Source of the DNA: Heliocidaris erythrogramma
Taxonomy: Eukaryota; Echinodermata; Echinoidea; Camarodonta; Echinometridae
Length of the DNA stretch: 64,000 nucleotides
Assembly: GCA_025617745.1 (NCBI GenBank)
Contig: CM046859.1
Coordinates: 25,657,371-25,721,370, forward strand
Direction: 5' to 3'
Shown: piece by piece, positions 1 through 12,760 of the stretch
Numbering within the stretch: the first letter of the stretch is position 1
Layout of the letters: the number at the start of each line of letters is the position of its first letter
Notes under the pieces: generated by a model
Seen by the model: only the letters and a program-made list of their open reading frames with translations
The model's database searches: none
Told to the model about the DNA's origin: nothing
Program-made: the position numbers and the translations under genes

Positions 1-3000
1 AAGTACAGAGCATATTGCATGCGATGTGTTAATATCTTGCAACAGGAGTCTGGGATGGGAGTTGATTTTTCGCGGTATCACTGAAGCTCCGTTTTGGAGA
101 GAGGCGACTGATTGTTGTTTGGGATGTATGGATTAACCAGTAATTGATTAAGTGCACATTGTTTAGCGTCTCGTACACAGGCACCCGGTATGTACTCTCC
201 ATGAATGATCCAGAGACAAATATTATTAATCCAGTGTATCACTATCCACTGCAGTACAACAGTAAGTGAACATATAGCAGGGACACCATGTCTTTTAAAA
301 CAGGAATAAGATTTTAGATAGAAAAAGAGATGAAATATAAAACAGGGAATGTACAAACATAAAATCAGAAGCATGAAGGCAGCCAGAAGACATATGAAAA
401 TTACCTTGATAAAAGAATAGCTATTACAGCTTTCCTAAATATAAAATAAAATACACAGGTATTTAACATCAGATTTTGTGCTAAATTGAAAATAAATGCC
501 TTTCGCTTTCAATAAAATATAACTTGGTTTAAAATGAACATGCAAAAGGTGAACCACATTAAAAAAGGAAGCGGGAAGAAAGGAATTTTGTATCAAACTC
601 TTAAGAAATACTTTTGAGCTTGAGATGACACAGCAGGGTCCACTTTGTTTTTCAGAGGCAATTATTGTTATCCCACTTGGTAATCACAAAGGGGAAATAT
701 TTTGAAATACAAGATCGATTCCAATCACACTTTGCGTGCCTCTTGGCGTTTGTCAAATCTCCACAGAATAGCCTTCGTGGATATACAGAATTTGATCTTT
801 CAAAAACTAGGGTTATTACAAAATTCATTTTAAGTTACGATTTTTGAGGATCGAATGTGAGGCCATGAGGTAATTTCAGATGTATTTTGAATTAGCTATA
901 TCTGATAGGAAGTAGTGAAGAAGTTTAAAGAGTCGGCGAGAAATGAAAATGGAGAAATTTTTAAAGTAAATGATCAACTCTGAGATATAGGTACTGCACT
1001 CTTGAACATGGGAGTCGGTTCCATAAAGAAGAAACAGTTTTAAAAGGAGTTGTGATACTAACAAATTATGCTATCCTGTTTCCTTCTCCTTCATCTATTC
1101 CACCTAGGGTTATTTGTGGACCATTTTCCCACTATTCTTTCCCTTTCTTTTGAAGTTTCGCCAACTTTTCTGTTTCTCTCCGTCCAAAGTTCCGACAAGG
1201 CAAGGCACAATTCACTTATTACAGGTAATCTTTAAATCTCACCTAAGGGCTATTGTGATTGGGGAAGAAATCTTGCAAGTGTTTTCCCTACCTCCTGATA
1301 CCTCCAAATTTTTAAAGATTCAATGTGAATTCAAACTGAATGCATCAAATAAAAGATTGTAAATCTAATAATTGCATTCCCTTTCATAAACAGGCATAAA
1401 CTAGGTCTTTCAGAATTCATTTTACTGGCTATACACAGGTTGGTACCTCTCTCTATCACAATATTTTTTTTTAAGCCTGGAATTTTACATTCACGACGAA
1501 CTTCACGAAAATCCATACACAGGGAAAATGAGAATCACTTGGCGGTTTCTCAATGATCACTGTTTATCTTCGAGGCAGAGCGGCTCATGAAAATTCAGAT
1601 AAACATATGGATCCTACAAGGGTAGATACAGTTAAAGAAATATTGCAGAGGAAAGGGATAAAACTCTTCCATAAACAGGCCACAAGCATTTTTCTTTTTC
1701 CTTCTATGGTTAATCAATATGTGTGCATGCAGGAGCCAACGGCAACACATGGCAAACCAAGCGAGGGGGTGGCGTAAGATCACAGAGGAAAAGATAAACG
1801 AGATGAATTTACTGCCTCCTCCTGCCTTTGCACTTTTTCAGCAGGCTTTCCTGAACGAGGGGATGCTAAACAGACCTAATTGTGTTTTAATTTCTTTATG
1901 CTTTCCTTCTTTAATTCAACCACATATTTTCCTATTGCTTAACACTTGATGTTTCTCCGCTTGGGGCTGGTTTTATTAAATCCCAGCCGTATATGAAACT
2001 ACTAAACATGCTCTATCAGACAGCATGTAAAATTAAAACACAGAAGTTTGAATATTTGATTATGGAGGGTGCACTTTTTTTCCCGTCCCTTCCGCAACTG
2101 AACGGAGAGTCGCACACACTATTTTCCAAGTATACATCAGAGTCCCCCTGGGGACATAGAATAAGTATATACCTGAGACAGGGCATAGAGAAGCGCAGGA
2201 ATTTGCGTGCGAAGGCACGGAAACGAAAAGGTCACAAAAATAATGATGGTTAGACTTGCAAGGTAGTGAACTAACAGAGTCTACTGTAAACTCACTGGAG
2301 GGGTTTTGAATATGTGCATCTTCAGTTCTTTCTTGTAGGAACAAAATATTCCCCAAGTTTTCAAAGCAATTAACGTCTTGGGCTTGTTTGAAGTAAAAAT
2401 AAGACGCCTTCCACAAAAGGGAATTCCGAACGTGGGCGCACAAACAGGCTCAGGCCTCTGTTGATGAAGAATGAGCTAGTCAAACATTAGGGGCTTATAT
2501 CAGAATTAGATCTTAATCGTATAGGCTGATGAAAGCCACAATTTCAACACTATTTATGAGGTAGCTGTGTTGCTGATTGGCCTGATAAAAACATGGCAAT
2601 GGATATGTGGTGACACGTTCCAACATATAAAATGATGTGAGGCTGGAAGCGGAATAGATTGGATTGTTTTCTCAAACCTACAAAACAAGCAAGTTGTATT
2701 TACTTTTCCCCAAATAGACAAGATTGGCCTGTTAATAAATATACACATAAAAAAAATATTTTCAAAGCGGAACACGGCTATCTTTGATCATATCCTATCC
2801 TAAGAACCAGCGTTTTCTCAACAGTTTTTGTTAGGAAAGGAAAGGAATTTTTTTTTTTGAACTCTCATAAGAAGATACACATGGCACAAATCGGGAGGTT
2901 ATTGAGTTTTTGTGTACTTGCAACCACAGTCTACACGTTAATGTTTCCATCCCGTTCGCTGTGAAAAACAATATTACCACAAATAATATTCACTCTACTT

Positions 3001-3240
3001 GGAATAGTGCTGATGTGTGACAATTCACATCGGGATGAAATATTTCCACGAGAATTAGATCTTGTCTATCACTGAACATCATCTCCCCTGGTATCTCATT
3101 CCCAGCTTGCACTGCAGGAGTCCTTCCTAGGTCAACTACAAGGTCATCTGATGATCTCCTGTGACATCACAGGGAAAATAGATAAATGCTGTACGTCATG
3201 TTCAATTGGAACAAAAGTACAGGACTGTCAGGGTTATGAG
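1..3240. other. AT-rich region without recognisable gene
   Basis: I see no recognisable gene, RNA or mobile element here. The open frames are all short (the longest is about 127 codons, minus strand, 2060-2443) and their translations show no domain, signal peptide or biased codon pattern that I can recognise. Around 2090-2230 CpG dinucleotides are more frequent than in the flanks, but no promoter motif accompanies them. Confidence 0.6.
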
Positions 3241-3250
3241 AAATGAGAAA

Positions 3251-3500
3251 CAAATTGAATGAATCTAGTGGAATGTCTTAAATCAAGTTTCGAAAACATG
3301 GGTTATGTCAAAACAGATCTGATTCTTTGATGATTATTGAATCCCCAGTTTCAAAACAAATCCGAACATACTTGGAACCTAGAGGGGGATACATGGGAAT
3401 GTGTCACAAATTGAATGAATCAGTCAATCAGCAAGCAGCAAATCAAATTTGAGTTATGGAAAAAGCAGCTCTACATGACTAAAAACCGAACAAGAACATA
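3251..3500. repeat. Diverged two-copy tandem duplication (~156 bp)
   Basis: The 14-mer CAAATTGAATGAAT occurs at 3251 and again at 3407. Aligned similarity continues after it: AAATCAAGTTT against AAATCAAATTTG, then GGGTTATG against GAGTTATG, then GAACATAC in both. This looks like an old tandem duplication with scattered substitutions and small indels. No coding potential is evident. Confidence 0.5.
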
Positions 3501-3909
3501 CACTGTCATTTCAAGTACAGATTTGCCTTGATATATTATAGTACGTTATATAAGATGGGTTACTTTAAAGAAGGTTTCTGATTGGTCAGATTCACTCTTC
3601 TTGCCACTGCGTAATTCGTTATATGGCCATGGCCATGATATATAACAATTTTTGCATGCTTATTAGTGTACAAAATCCCATAAGGCCAAAGCCTTTGGTA
3701 CAGCTGCGCATAAGCAAATTATATTAGCGTGCATGTAATGCGACACATTTCTTGCGCATTATTTTTGGACTGGCCATGCGACTTCACAATGAATTTACGA
3801 ATTTGCACTTTATGAGTTGTCATGGAGGTTGCAATGTAAATTGTTTGGTGAGCTCCCACAAGCAGTTTCCCATCTTACATAACACATAGTACATTCTCAT
3901 TGTCGTCAA

Positions 3910-4020
3910 ATATACCATAAAATGTGCATCCATACTGATTTAGGATTCCCTCGTGCATTATATCATTATAATGCACTTGAAAAATTCTGAATCAGTATGG
4001 ATGCACATATTATGGTATAT
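3910..4020. mobile_element. 111-bp hairpin MITE with TCAA target duplication
   Basis: The left arm begins ATATACCATAAAATGTGCAT and the right arm ends with its near-perfect reverse complement. The arms pair almost along the whole element, leaving a short centre around 3962-3966. It is flanked on both sides by TCAA (3906-3909 and 4021-4024), which fits a 4-bp target-site duplication. No ORF is present, so this would be a non-autonomous DNA transposon. I cannot assign the superfamily from the ends alone. Confidence 0.7.
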
Positions 4021-4172
4021 TCAACTCCAGAGCATGCACTATATGTATGATATGTCATGATTTATATGCATATTAACTACATGTAATTACCAACACTGTC
4101 ACTATTCTTGATGGCCTGACCACAGCAATGCCCATATTTGGAACAAGCCTATGTTGGATTGCATTGCCAATC

Positions 4173-4198
4173 GGGGGGGGGGGGGGGGGGGGGGGGGG
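4173..4198 (+). repeat. Poly(G) run, 26 nt
   Basis: An uninterrupted G26 homopolymer. Such runs can form G-quadruplex or triplex structures and are prone to length error in sequencing. Confidence 0.95.
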
Positions 4199-6195
4199 CA
4201 CATCTCAAACCACTTGTCACAAACAGCAAAGTGCAGTGTGAATTCTTTATCTCTTCTAAAGTGACCTATACTACACCCCAATCATCAACTGGTCATTATC
4301 ATATTCCAAATAGTGCCTATCATTTTTTACAACCTTTCAACTCTGATTGGACACCTCCACAAATCCTGACCCCTCCATGTACCTCCATCAAACCACGTTC
4401 TCCTCCATGCATTACCCCCTGGTAGCACCAGCAGCATCCTCTCACCTGGTCCCAGGGAGCGCATCCCAGTCTACCGATGAAGGCATGGTGAGAGATCGGA
4501 AGTTGTGTAATTACACCTTGGATGCATCACCTGTCCTACCATGCTGGCCACGGGTACAGGTGCATTGCCGAGCAAAAACTTCTGCCGTAACAGCTCAATC
4601 AGCAGCAGCAAAAACAAAATATGTCCCCCGATATTCAGATGAAGATGGGATGAGGGTTAACTGGATTGACCACTCTTATTCTCAACATCATGTTAATTTT
4701 GAGTTTTGAGTATAGGACACCCTGAAGGAATCAATGGAATTATCAGTTCGAAAGCAATAGACTTTTAGCAGGATTTATAAATAATGACATTCTTCATTCA
4801 TGTATATGGATATTTTTTTACACTCACTACACAGGGGTTTCATATTTCAAAAAAAGAAAGAGAAAAGGTAATATCTTTATTAATTATCTCATCTAAAACT
4901 ATTCAACAGGTTGCTCTATGAATAAAGAGTAATCAAATTAGTTCTTGAGTTAAAGGTTGGTTGTTGTTTTTTAAGAGTGGGATACAAACTTGATTTCTAA
5001 AATATCAAACTGTAATCTCATTTTCACAATGTATAAACAGCTAGCTACTACTGAACTGAATCAAGGGGGGGGGGGGCTAAAAATTGCTAAACAAATGATT
5101 TCTCTGGACTGGGTAACCACTCATCTTTCACAGCGATCCTGTCTGCAGAATCCATTAGATATATTTGGAAAGCAAAAATAACAAAAATGAAGCCATTGAC
5201 CCGATGCTTGATTGACACTTCACAGTACAGGACGACAACAGAGGCATATCAACGAGGATGGAAAATTTTGTGGGTGGATTTCAAATTGAAGGGGTTGCAA
5301 CATTTGTTTGGAGGGACATATTCACCCACTCAATCTCTCTGTTTTCGTGGTAATGATGGCATTAGACAATTGAAGGTGAACTTGATACAAAGTTCGATCT
5401 CATAGCATAAATTCTTTGTGTGTGACTTGATATCAATGTAATATAATTTCACCATTTAACTGTTTCCATTTAAAACAGTGACAAGCTGTTTAAATAAGCA
5501 ATCATGCAAGCATAAAATGATAATTTCTGTGTAAAAATGCCCTTCATCATCATCATGTGCAGGTCTTAGCGCAACCCACACCCATCAGGCCTGCAACTCC
5601 AGGCACAAGTTTTCTTAGGTAAAATAATACCAAAAGGAACTGGTTACACTTGAATTATACAGTGAGGATTTTGCAGGTTCAAAGCATCAGACGCTGCAGT
5701 GCCCAAGGTGGGGGGTTTGGGGAGGGATTTAAGTGTGTCGGTTGTTTGAACCTCCTCCCAGTGGGCTCTTTCTGGAGGATACAATCGATGAGGATTGGGT
5801 TGCCAAAGGAATATATTTGACATGTGCTTGAAGAACCTACTAGATGTATTAGGCTGCAACGTGATACTCAGAAAGTTGGTAATGTATTCGGCAGGATGGG
5901 GAAAAGGAACATAATGGAATATATATATACAGAAAAATAAGATACCCTTGAAAAGCTAACATCATAGCTATAGGTGGAGAATGAAAATGCTATATTCATG
6001 GTGAAGAGATAAGTATATTGAGTGCATAAGAATGGCGAAGAGGGATACAGAGGGAAAATTAAAGAGGAATCAAGATCAAGACAATTAAAGATACACAAGA
6101 AAGAGAAAGAACTGAAAAAGATGAAACCATAGAGGTAGGCTAGCTCCAAGTGGGCAGCAAGACAGTAAAAGAAATAGAAAGATGAAATACCACAA
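4199..6195. other. Non-coding stretch with one 120-codon open frame
   Basis: Apart from a G12 run at 5065-5076 I see no element. An open frame at 4347-4709 (+) is slightly GC- and CpG-richer than its surroundings, but it shows no recognisable domain. A frame of this length is expected by chance in 64 kb read in six frames, so I do not call it a gene. Confidence 0.5.
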
Positions 6196-6197
6196 GG

Positions 6198-6198
<1 letters not shown>

Positions 6199-6239
<41 letters not shown>
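6199..6239. repeat. (GA)n microsatellite
   Basis: A run of alternating AG. It generates a spurious serine-leucine repeat ORF on the minus strand. Confidence 0.95.
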
Positions 6240-6241
<2 letters not shown>

Positions 6242-6380
6242 CAAACAAACATAATGCATCTAGATGTTTATCATAAGGCATCATTTCAGTCATAAATAGC
6301 ATACACTGTAAAAACAAGCAACAAAATGTCAATTCTAAATGTAGCATGCAAAAGCATTAAGAGAAATGTGGGGAAGACCA

Positions 6381-6517
6381 GGGAAGCGTTTCATCAAGTG
6401 TTTTGTCAGTGATTTTTACCGACGACTGTTATAAGCTACTGATATCCTTGCATCTGATTGGCTGAGAGCAAATTTGTTGGTAAAAACCACCGACAAAACG
6501 CTTGATGAAACGCTCCC
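6381..6517 (+). mobile_element. Hairpin MITE, arm type A
   Basis: The element starts GGGAAGCGTTTCATCAAGTG and ends CTTGATGAAACGCTCCC. Inverted arms of about 40 bp flank a core that reads TTATAAGCTACTGATATCC, then CTGATTGGCTGAGAGCAAAT. The core has the NF-Y consensus CCAATCAG on its reverse strand. There is no ORF and no clear target duplication. It belongs to the same family as copies near 8.7, 18.0 and 32.3 kb. Confidence 0.85.
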
Positions 6518-7204
6518 GAGGAAGTCGGGTAAGTATTTAAAAGCTGGCAGCAAATATGCAAAGTGCAATAACGTGGACGGCTCCTATTAAATGGAACTAA
6601 AGTTCCATTAAGAAGCTGAAATTTTAGGGTACCCTAGTGATTTATTCCAGCGCTATTTATCACAGAATCCTGACGTGAAAAGAAGAAAAGAATGGTTACA
6701 GACAAATTAGACGCCTCTCGAAAGCTGATAGGCAGGAAGCTTGATAAGACTCATGGGACAGTTTCCAATGGATGATGGTGAAGATTGCCAGTGCAGCAGA
6801 CATTCTGTCGTATGTCTTGAATCGTAAAATACTTATAAGGGAAATGCAACCATGAATACGTGAAAGGGCACAAAATGTAATTTTCGAGCAAAAACAAAAT
6901 TTCCTTTCATAGCGATTTTGTTTGAAAAATAAAAGAATCCTATAATGAATAATAACTGCTATTTCAAACTGTTCATGAATGAGTGAAATAGAGAGACCAA
7001 TAGAGTACTAGTATAATGTGTTTGCTGAGCCTTCTGACATGGATATATATGTGTGGGACTGTAGAGAGAGCCAACATCTCTGGTGGACAGTCATTGCTAT
7101 TACAGCCTTGAAAGTGCCTCTTTTATGTAGTGTTCAACTTGACTTTTTTCTCCTAATGTGTTTCTTGAAGTCATTTAAGATTAAAACAAGAAGAATATGA
7201 TATA
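6518..7204. other. Unique AT-rich sequence, nothing recognised
   Basis: I see no gene, repeat family or regulatory signature here. Small ORFs only. Confidence 0.5.
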
Positions 7205-7205
7205 C

Positions 7206-7638
7206 TTAAAGACCTCAGCCTGACCCAAACAACCATATATTGACGTAAAGCTTAGTAAACAAAGAATATAATTACCCTGGTTATTCATAAATTTTCGTCT
7301 CCGTTTATCCATAAAAAATAAAAAAGCTAATTTTTTTTGGTCCGCCCCCTCCCTATGACGTAACACTGCAGGGGGTCGCTAGACGTGTGACGACATGTCA
7401 TGTATACAGCTCCGAATGCGTCTACACGATATGTCGTCATCAAATTTTCACCCCCCGCAAAGTAGCGTTCCTCAGAGACGGGGTCCAAACCACAGGGGCT
7501 CAACATTCGGGACGCTGTTACTCATTCCACAGGAAACGGAATCTCATGAAGTTGGTTTCAATTTGTTCAGAAAATATATAGCTCCCCGTGGATGAATAAA
7601 GGGTATATTTCAAAATTCGGTCAGGCTGAGGTCTTTAA
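7206..7638. mobile_element. TTAA-flanked DNA transposon remnant (TIR AGACCTCAGCCTGACC)
   Basis: Left end TTAA + AGACCTCAGCCTGACC (7206-7225) and right end GGTCAGGCTGAGGTCT + TTAA (7619-7638) are perfect inverted repeats. Both are bounded by TTAA, the target duplicated by piggyBac-type transposases (known for that family). The interior is about 390 bp, locally CpG-richer than the flanks, and lacks a transposase ORF. It contains a second, internal inverted repeat (GACGACATGTC near 7390 against GATATGTCGTC near 7429). It is probably a non-autonomous derivative. The TTAA could instead be part of the terminal repeat. Confidence 0.75.
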
Positions 7639-7661
7639 GATTACCAAATATATATTGCCCC

Positions 7662-7662
<1 letters not shown>

Positions 7663-7697
<35 letters not shown>
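7663..7697 (+). repeat. Poly(C) run, 35 nt
   Basis: An uninterrupted C35, the longest homopolymer of the window, located about 25 bp outside the right end of the TTAA-flanked element. Confidence 0.95.
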
Positions 7698-7698
<1 letters not shown>

Positions 7699-8543
7699 AT
7701 CTCACTTTTCTCTCATTCTCCGTCTCTCTCTTTTTGAAACTTTATTCCTTCTAACTGATGCCTGATGAGGATTCTTCACAAAATTGTGGTTAAATATGAA
7801 TAATTTTCATTAAATTCTTCTAAATTCAATAGTCCATCAGGGAGGTGCCCTCCCTGCTTTTTTTATACGCCATAGGACCTTCATATTTATTTTCCTAATT
7901 CATGCACATTTGCGTCCATGTTAGGCATGAGGCCGTCAAACATTCAATGGCATAACATGATGTATATGCAGTTCCCTGGGCCTGCTGTAGGTGACATCCA
8001 CACCTTGGTAATGTGGCTTTTGTCATTATGGTGTATGTACAGAGGGCACTTGAGAATTTGTCCTATGCTTTTATAATGCAGTATGGCATGCTTGCATATG
8101 CCTCTCCGTACGATTTATTCATGGCCTGTGTGCTGTTCAGAGACTGTGTATTTTGGTAAGTGTGCTAACGGGAAGGCCTAAAATAACATTGCTGGCCATT
8201 CCTTCGAGGAAGAGGCCTGGTTTTGCACTCTGCGAGCCAGGGCTACCCACAAATCTAGCACGCCTCAGAACTCCTTGTCTACAGTGGATAGTGAAGTCTA
8301 GGCACCAGGGGTGGGAGAGTGACAATTACGATGGCAAATGAACCAGCGTTCATGTCCTTACAGTTGATTACATCGAAGACAACACAATGATGAAACTGTC
8401 TTCCATGCGGTGCATATTATAGACCATGTGTATTAAAAAATGAGGATACCCAGCAGATATCAATCATTTATAGTTTTTCTTTCTCTAAATCTATATCCAA
8501 ATCTTTATCTCTTTCTCTCATATCCCTTATTCTCTTTTCTCTT

Positions 8544-8600
8544 TCTTTCTCCCCTTCTCTCTCTCTCTCTCTTGCTCTCTCTCTCTCTTGGTCTCTCTAC
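8544..8600. repeat. (CT)n microsatellite
   Basis: An imperfect CT/CTTT-rich tract within a broader pyrimidine stretch from about 8465. The ORF across it is low-complexity translation only. Confidence 0.9.
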
Positions 8601-8741
8601 CTTCTTCCCCAAATCCCTTCTCTCGAATAATTCAAAATATTATTTCCAATATAAATCTTAAATTCATTTTCTTTTAGTATCCTCTCAATTCAGTTTCATT
8701 CCCGTAGTCTATATTATGTATCGCAACAACTATTCTGACCT

Positions 8742-8879
8742 GGGGAGCGTTTCATCAAGTGTTTTGTCAGTGATTTTTACCGACAAATTTGCTCTCAGCC
8801 AATCAGATGCAAGGATTTCAGTAGCTTATAACAGTTGTGGGTAAAAAATCACTGACAAAACGCTTGATGAAACGCTCCC
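8742..8879 (-). mobile_element. Hairpin MITE, arm type A, reverse orientation
   Basis: It starts GGGGAGCGTTTCATCAAGTG and ends with the inverted copy CGCTCCC. The core lies on the minus strand (GCTCTCAGCCAATCAGATGC read on plus), so the CCAAT box is readable on the plus strand. It is nearly identical in core to the copy at 32.3 kb. Confidence 0.87.
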
Positions 8880-10625
8880 TTGTACGCATCTTTCCCTTCC
8901 TCTTGACACTACACAGTTGTACTATAAACACAAAATACAGCAATAATCATTACAAGCCCTTGAAACTATATTGTTCCCAAACTTTCTCTTAAGGTCCCCT
9001 TTCTCTCCCCCAGACATGCTGGAGATTGGTTTAATCCCAAACCGACACAAAAAGATACAAAAGAAAGCCCCTAAAATGGATGGTATTCCGCAGTGGATCA
9101 GCTCCGTTTTTAAGACCACTCAAGTAGTTAGTCGCTGCAGGAGAATGCTAAATCGTTTTTTTTTTAACTTTCATTTAATTCCATAGGTTGTTCATTCTTT
9201 AGATGTGGGACCACTTGAAGATGTCGGGGCTTCTTCATTGTTAGAATTAAACATGATCAGATATTGGATGGCTTGGGGCCCCCGTCTTTTGGTCGGTTGA
9301 TACAGCTGGAAATTGATAACAAATATATGCAGGGATAAATATGCAGAGGGCTACTTGCTTCACGGAAATGAAGAATAGCACTCTTTCCATCAGAGAAAAA
9401 TGCCAAATGGTTTCATAGGGGGATGTTGAAATTTTGAACTTACAGTGTACAATTTCCCCGGTGTTTCTCAGAAAGCCTGTAAAATAATCAAGTTAATGGG
9501 GATCCCAACATACATTTTACCATTACTTAGAAAATCTGAATACACCAGAAAAAATTATGAAAAATTGACATTCTCAGTATAAAGAGTAAGTTAATCGAGT
9601 TTGAAGGTTGTTGCTTAAACAGAGAGACATGACATGTAAAAGACTTTGCTATTTCAAATAAACTGGAACGCTGCAAATAGGGCTGTTAAAAAAGGCAGCA
9701 AGGTGCAGCCAATTTTGTTTGGATTAATGCTATATATAGAGAGAAAGAGGAGGAGAAATGAAACAAGTCCAAGTGGCATTAATCTACATTCATGAAGTGT
9801 TTAAACCATAAATAAATTGCCTCTTTGGATGTCCCACTAAGACTATGTCAATTTACGTCATTAGTTATTCATGCCCATGTATGCACAGCTTTCCAACTTC
9901 ACAGCGCTGGGACGGCTGGTTTTCGCACCAAAGCTTCATCAGGCATGCATGCCTTCAGTGTAAAAGGTGCCATTCCTACGGTGTGGCACTGTTTACATTC
10001 ATGAGAACATTTTGTCACCTTGCCAGATTTCTTAATTACATGGAATAAGCAAACTTTTTTTCTAGAGTCATTTCCTTAACTTATACCGTGGCCCCCTCCA
10101 TTCATCTCTTTTCACAAATCTTTCAAGGATGATCAACAACATAAGCAATACACTATTTTCTATCTAGTTCATCAAATTTCAACAGAAAATGATGTTCTTT
10201 AATAACATCAAGGAAAAAGTGGTAGCACTTAAATTCTAAAAGCAACAAATTTTCCAACTGCAATTTAGATATGGTCCAAATACCAAGAGTGCTTTTACAT
10301 GCATAGTGCTAAAAGGATGTCCATTTATGAATTCAGCATTTTGGAGCCTTTGTAATTATCAACTGGAAATGGTGTCTCACTCTCAAGTTCATTCATGTAT
10401 CTTGTATTTTAAGTTGTTGTCTTCAGTACTTAGAAAGTTTCAGAGACTTCATGAGTTAGGGAAGAGGAGAGCCAACAGGGACAGTGCTCATGACGTTGGC
10501 TTGGCTAGAAGTGCGAACCATGGAGCCATGTTAATGAGCCTGGAATGCTACGGGGAATAGCAGCGCATGCTGTCTAGTCTTTAATGAGTGAACTCCGTGG
10601 TTCTTAATGTTTAAGCAGTTATAAT
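8880..10625. other. Unique sequence, no gene recognised
   Basis: Short ORFs only. No transposon ends or tandem repeats were recognised by eye. Confidence 0.5.
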
Positions 10626-10642
10626 GGGGGGGGGGGGGGGGG
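10626..10642 (+). repeat. Poly(G) run, 17 nt
   Basis: G17 followed by A and a further G5. Confidence 0.95.
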
Positions 10643-10947
10643 AGGGGGTCATTAAGATGCGGGACACAATTAGCCTTGGATTCTATGAAATATGAAGAGA
10701 AGGGATGAGAGATAATGAATTCTGAGATGAATTAGCGCTAATTGAGAATCAAGCTACATGTACCAGCAAAATTAATGTCCAAATTATGCGAGGCACGATA
10801 GGAATAAATATTGATGCATTTCTTCTTTTTTTTTTCACTTAAATTGTTTCACTAGACAAAAATTGAAGACATCAGGGAAATTTGTGATGCCATCTCTCCC
10901 TCTCTATTTATCCCCATATGGTGCCTTCCTCCATTTCTCTCCTCTTC

Positions 10948-11122
10948 TTTCTCTCTCTCTCTCTCCTTCATACCCTTCTTCTGTACCTGAATATGTCAAT
11001 CTCCATCCACTATTCTCTCCGTTTCTCCATCTCTGTCTCCCGTTGTCTCTCTGTCTGTCACTGTCTGTCTGTCTGTCTCTCTGTCTCGTCATGTCTGTCT
11101 TTTTGTCTGTCTGTCTCTGTCT
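10948..11122. repeat. Compound (CT)n / (CTGT)n microsatellite
   Basis: A CT core (about 10948-10966) and, further right, CTGT/CTCTGT repeats (about 11050-11122). Overlapping ORFs on both strands here are low-complexity artefacts. Confidence 0.9.
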
Positions 11123-11373
11123 TTCTTATTTTCTCTTCCCACGTCTCGACCAAAGCATTCTAAACTACTCTTTGCTATCATCCACATCTCTCTCCCAGAT
11201 TTCGAAGTAAATTTTGTTTTCATATCCGCCTTCCAGTAGCTGACAGACGAGTAAGTGATGAAATATTGTCCAATTGTTACACAGCAGCACTCTCCCAAAA
11301 ATATTTGGTATGTAAACAGACTGGTTTTCATAGGACAAATATGGAAAGTAGCAAGAAAAAACATTCAGAAATG

Positions 11374-11447
11374 CCCCCCCCCCCCAACCATCATCACCAC
11401 CTTTCTGTACTTTCATCACACCCCGTCTCTCTCTCTCTCTCTCTCTA
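11374..11447. repeat. Poly(C)12 and (CT)11
   Basis: A C12 run at 11374-11385 followed by a CT microsatellite at 11426-11447. Confidence 0.9.
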
Positions 11448-11627
11448 CAGTTGTATCTTCATGAACGTGTATAGCTACAAGCTGTAATATGGGAAATGCA
11501 TTTAATTCTACTTGAACAAATCTACTAAAAACTTGGCTTCCCTCATTCCTCCTTTTTTCCCCCTCATTTCATACATTCTCCCAGTGGCCTCTTCTGATGT
11601 TTCATTTTTATCATATTTCACTCATAT

Positions 11628-11651
11628 CTCTCTCTCTCTCTCTCTCTCTCT
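11628..11651. repeat. (CT)n microsatellite
   Basis: A perfect CT dinucleotide run. Confidence 0.9.
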
Positions 11652-12141
11652 TCTGAATATTTTCAAGACTTGTGCTCGTTTCTCACTCTCTCTTGGCTTC
11701 TCTCTCCTCCTCTCTCCCTTACTACGGTGTATTTTTACTCTCAATTTTCGTTTTTGGGTCAGGAGCAAACATCGAGGTATGAAGAGTGTGACATTTTAGG
11801 AGCAGTCCACAACTCGTATGGTTAATGAAAGCTCGGGCTGTGAAATACTCAAGGGGGGACCCAACCACGGCAGAAAACAGGAGAATAGCGGTGTGGGAAG
11901 GCGCACAGCAGCCAGGTTTTTTTGTTCACTTTGCACACCTCTGCACTCAGACGTGAGCAAATACTCGCAAACATTTGCACTTAATGTGTACGCATGAATG
12001 CCAAGCAGCAGGCACAGGCATGGAATGTAAGAGCTGAGAGAGAGAGAGCCAGCAATTTAAAGCGCACTTGCTTTGGTATGCAGTGTTTGCATGGTCATTC
12101 AGTTAAGTATATTCTGTGGGGTTTTTTTCCCCCAAGTCTGG

Positions 12142-12760
12142 CAGAGCTTTGAATAAAACAAATACAACAGAACAATGAGGCAATTATATTCTAAATAAAG
12201 ACATGGCATACAGCAATTTACAGAGAGTATACAGAGACAGCAGTTTCCATTATTTTCAAGTGTAATCTATAAATGAAACCGATACATGTATCTCGGACTT
12301 TATACAGTGTATTCTCTAAGTGTTTTCAATGCAGTGGTTCATATATATCCGGTAAGAGCTTTGGAAAAAAACAAAAGCACAAGAAGAAAGCAGCAATTAT
12401 ATTCTAAATAAAGATGATGCATACACGATGTAGCAATTTCAGGAGCAGACAAAAATAGCAGTTATCTATTACATTCAAGTGCCCTGCAATCTAAAAATAT
12501 AGCCATCTTTAATGATCTATGGAGGGTATTGGTGTATTTGTATTTAAGTTTTGAAGAAAATGCTTTGGAACAAGGCAGCAATTATACTCTATATAAAGAT
12601 GATGCATTTATGGCTTATTTCATGAGCAGATAAAAATAGCAGTTTTCTAACTTTACATACAACCTAAAATTGAAACTAAGCATGTATATTTCTTCAGTAA
12701 GAAAAGCTTTCTCAACCAAAAATAAAACTAATGCATGTATAAAGCTTCTCAAATTGCTAC
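12142..12760. repeat. Three-copy diverged tandem repeat (~200 bp unit)
   Basis: CAATTATATTCTAAATAAAG recurs at 12181 and 12393, with the variant CAATTATACTCTATATAAAG at 12579. Each is preceded by a GCTTTGGAA-like motif and followed by a GCAGTTTTC/GCAGTTATC-like motif, so the whole ~200-bp unit is repeated. Spacings are 212 and 186 bp. Units contain TATAAA/TAAATAAA-like stretches but no ORF. The function is unknown and the repeat is probably a decayed local duplication. Confidence 0.65.

Noticed and set aside
2060-2443. 127-codon minus-strand ORF
   Set aside because: Chance-level length with no domain and no flanking splice signals of quality.
4347-4709. 120-codon plus-strand ORF
   Set aside because: No recognisable motif or conserved pattern; length within chance expectation.
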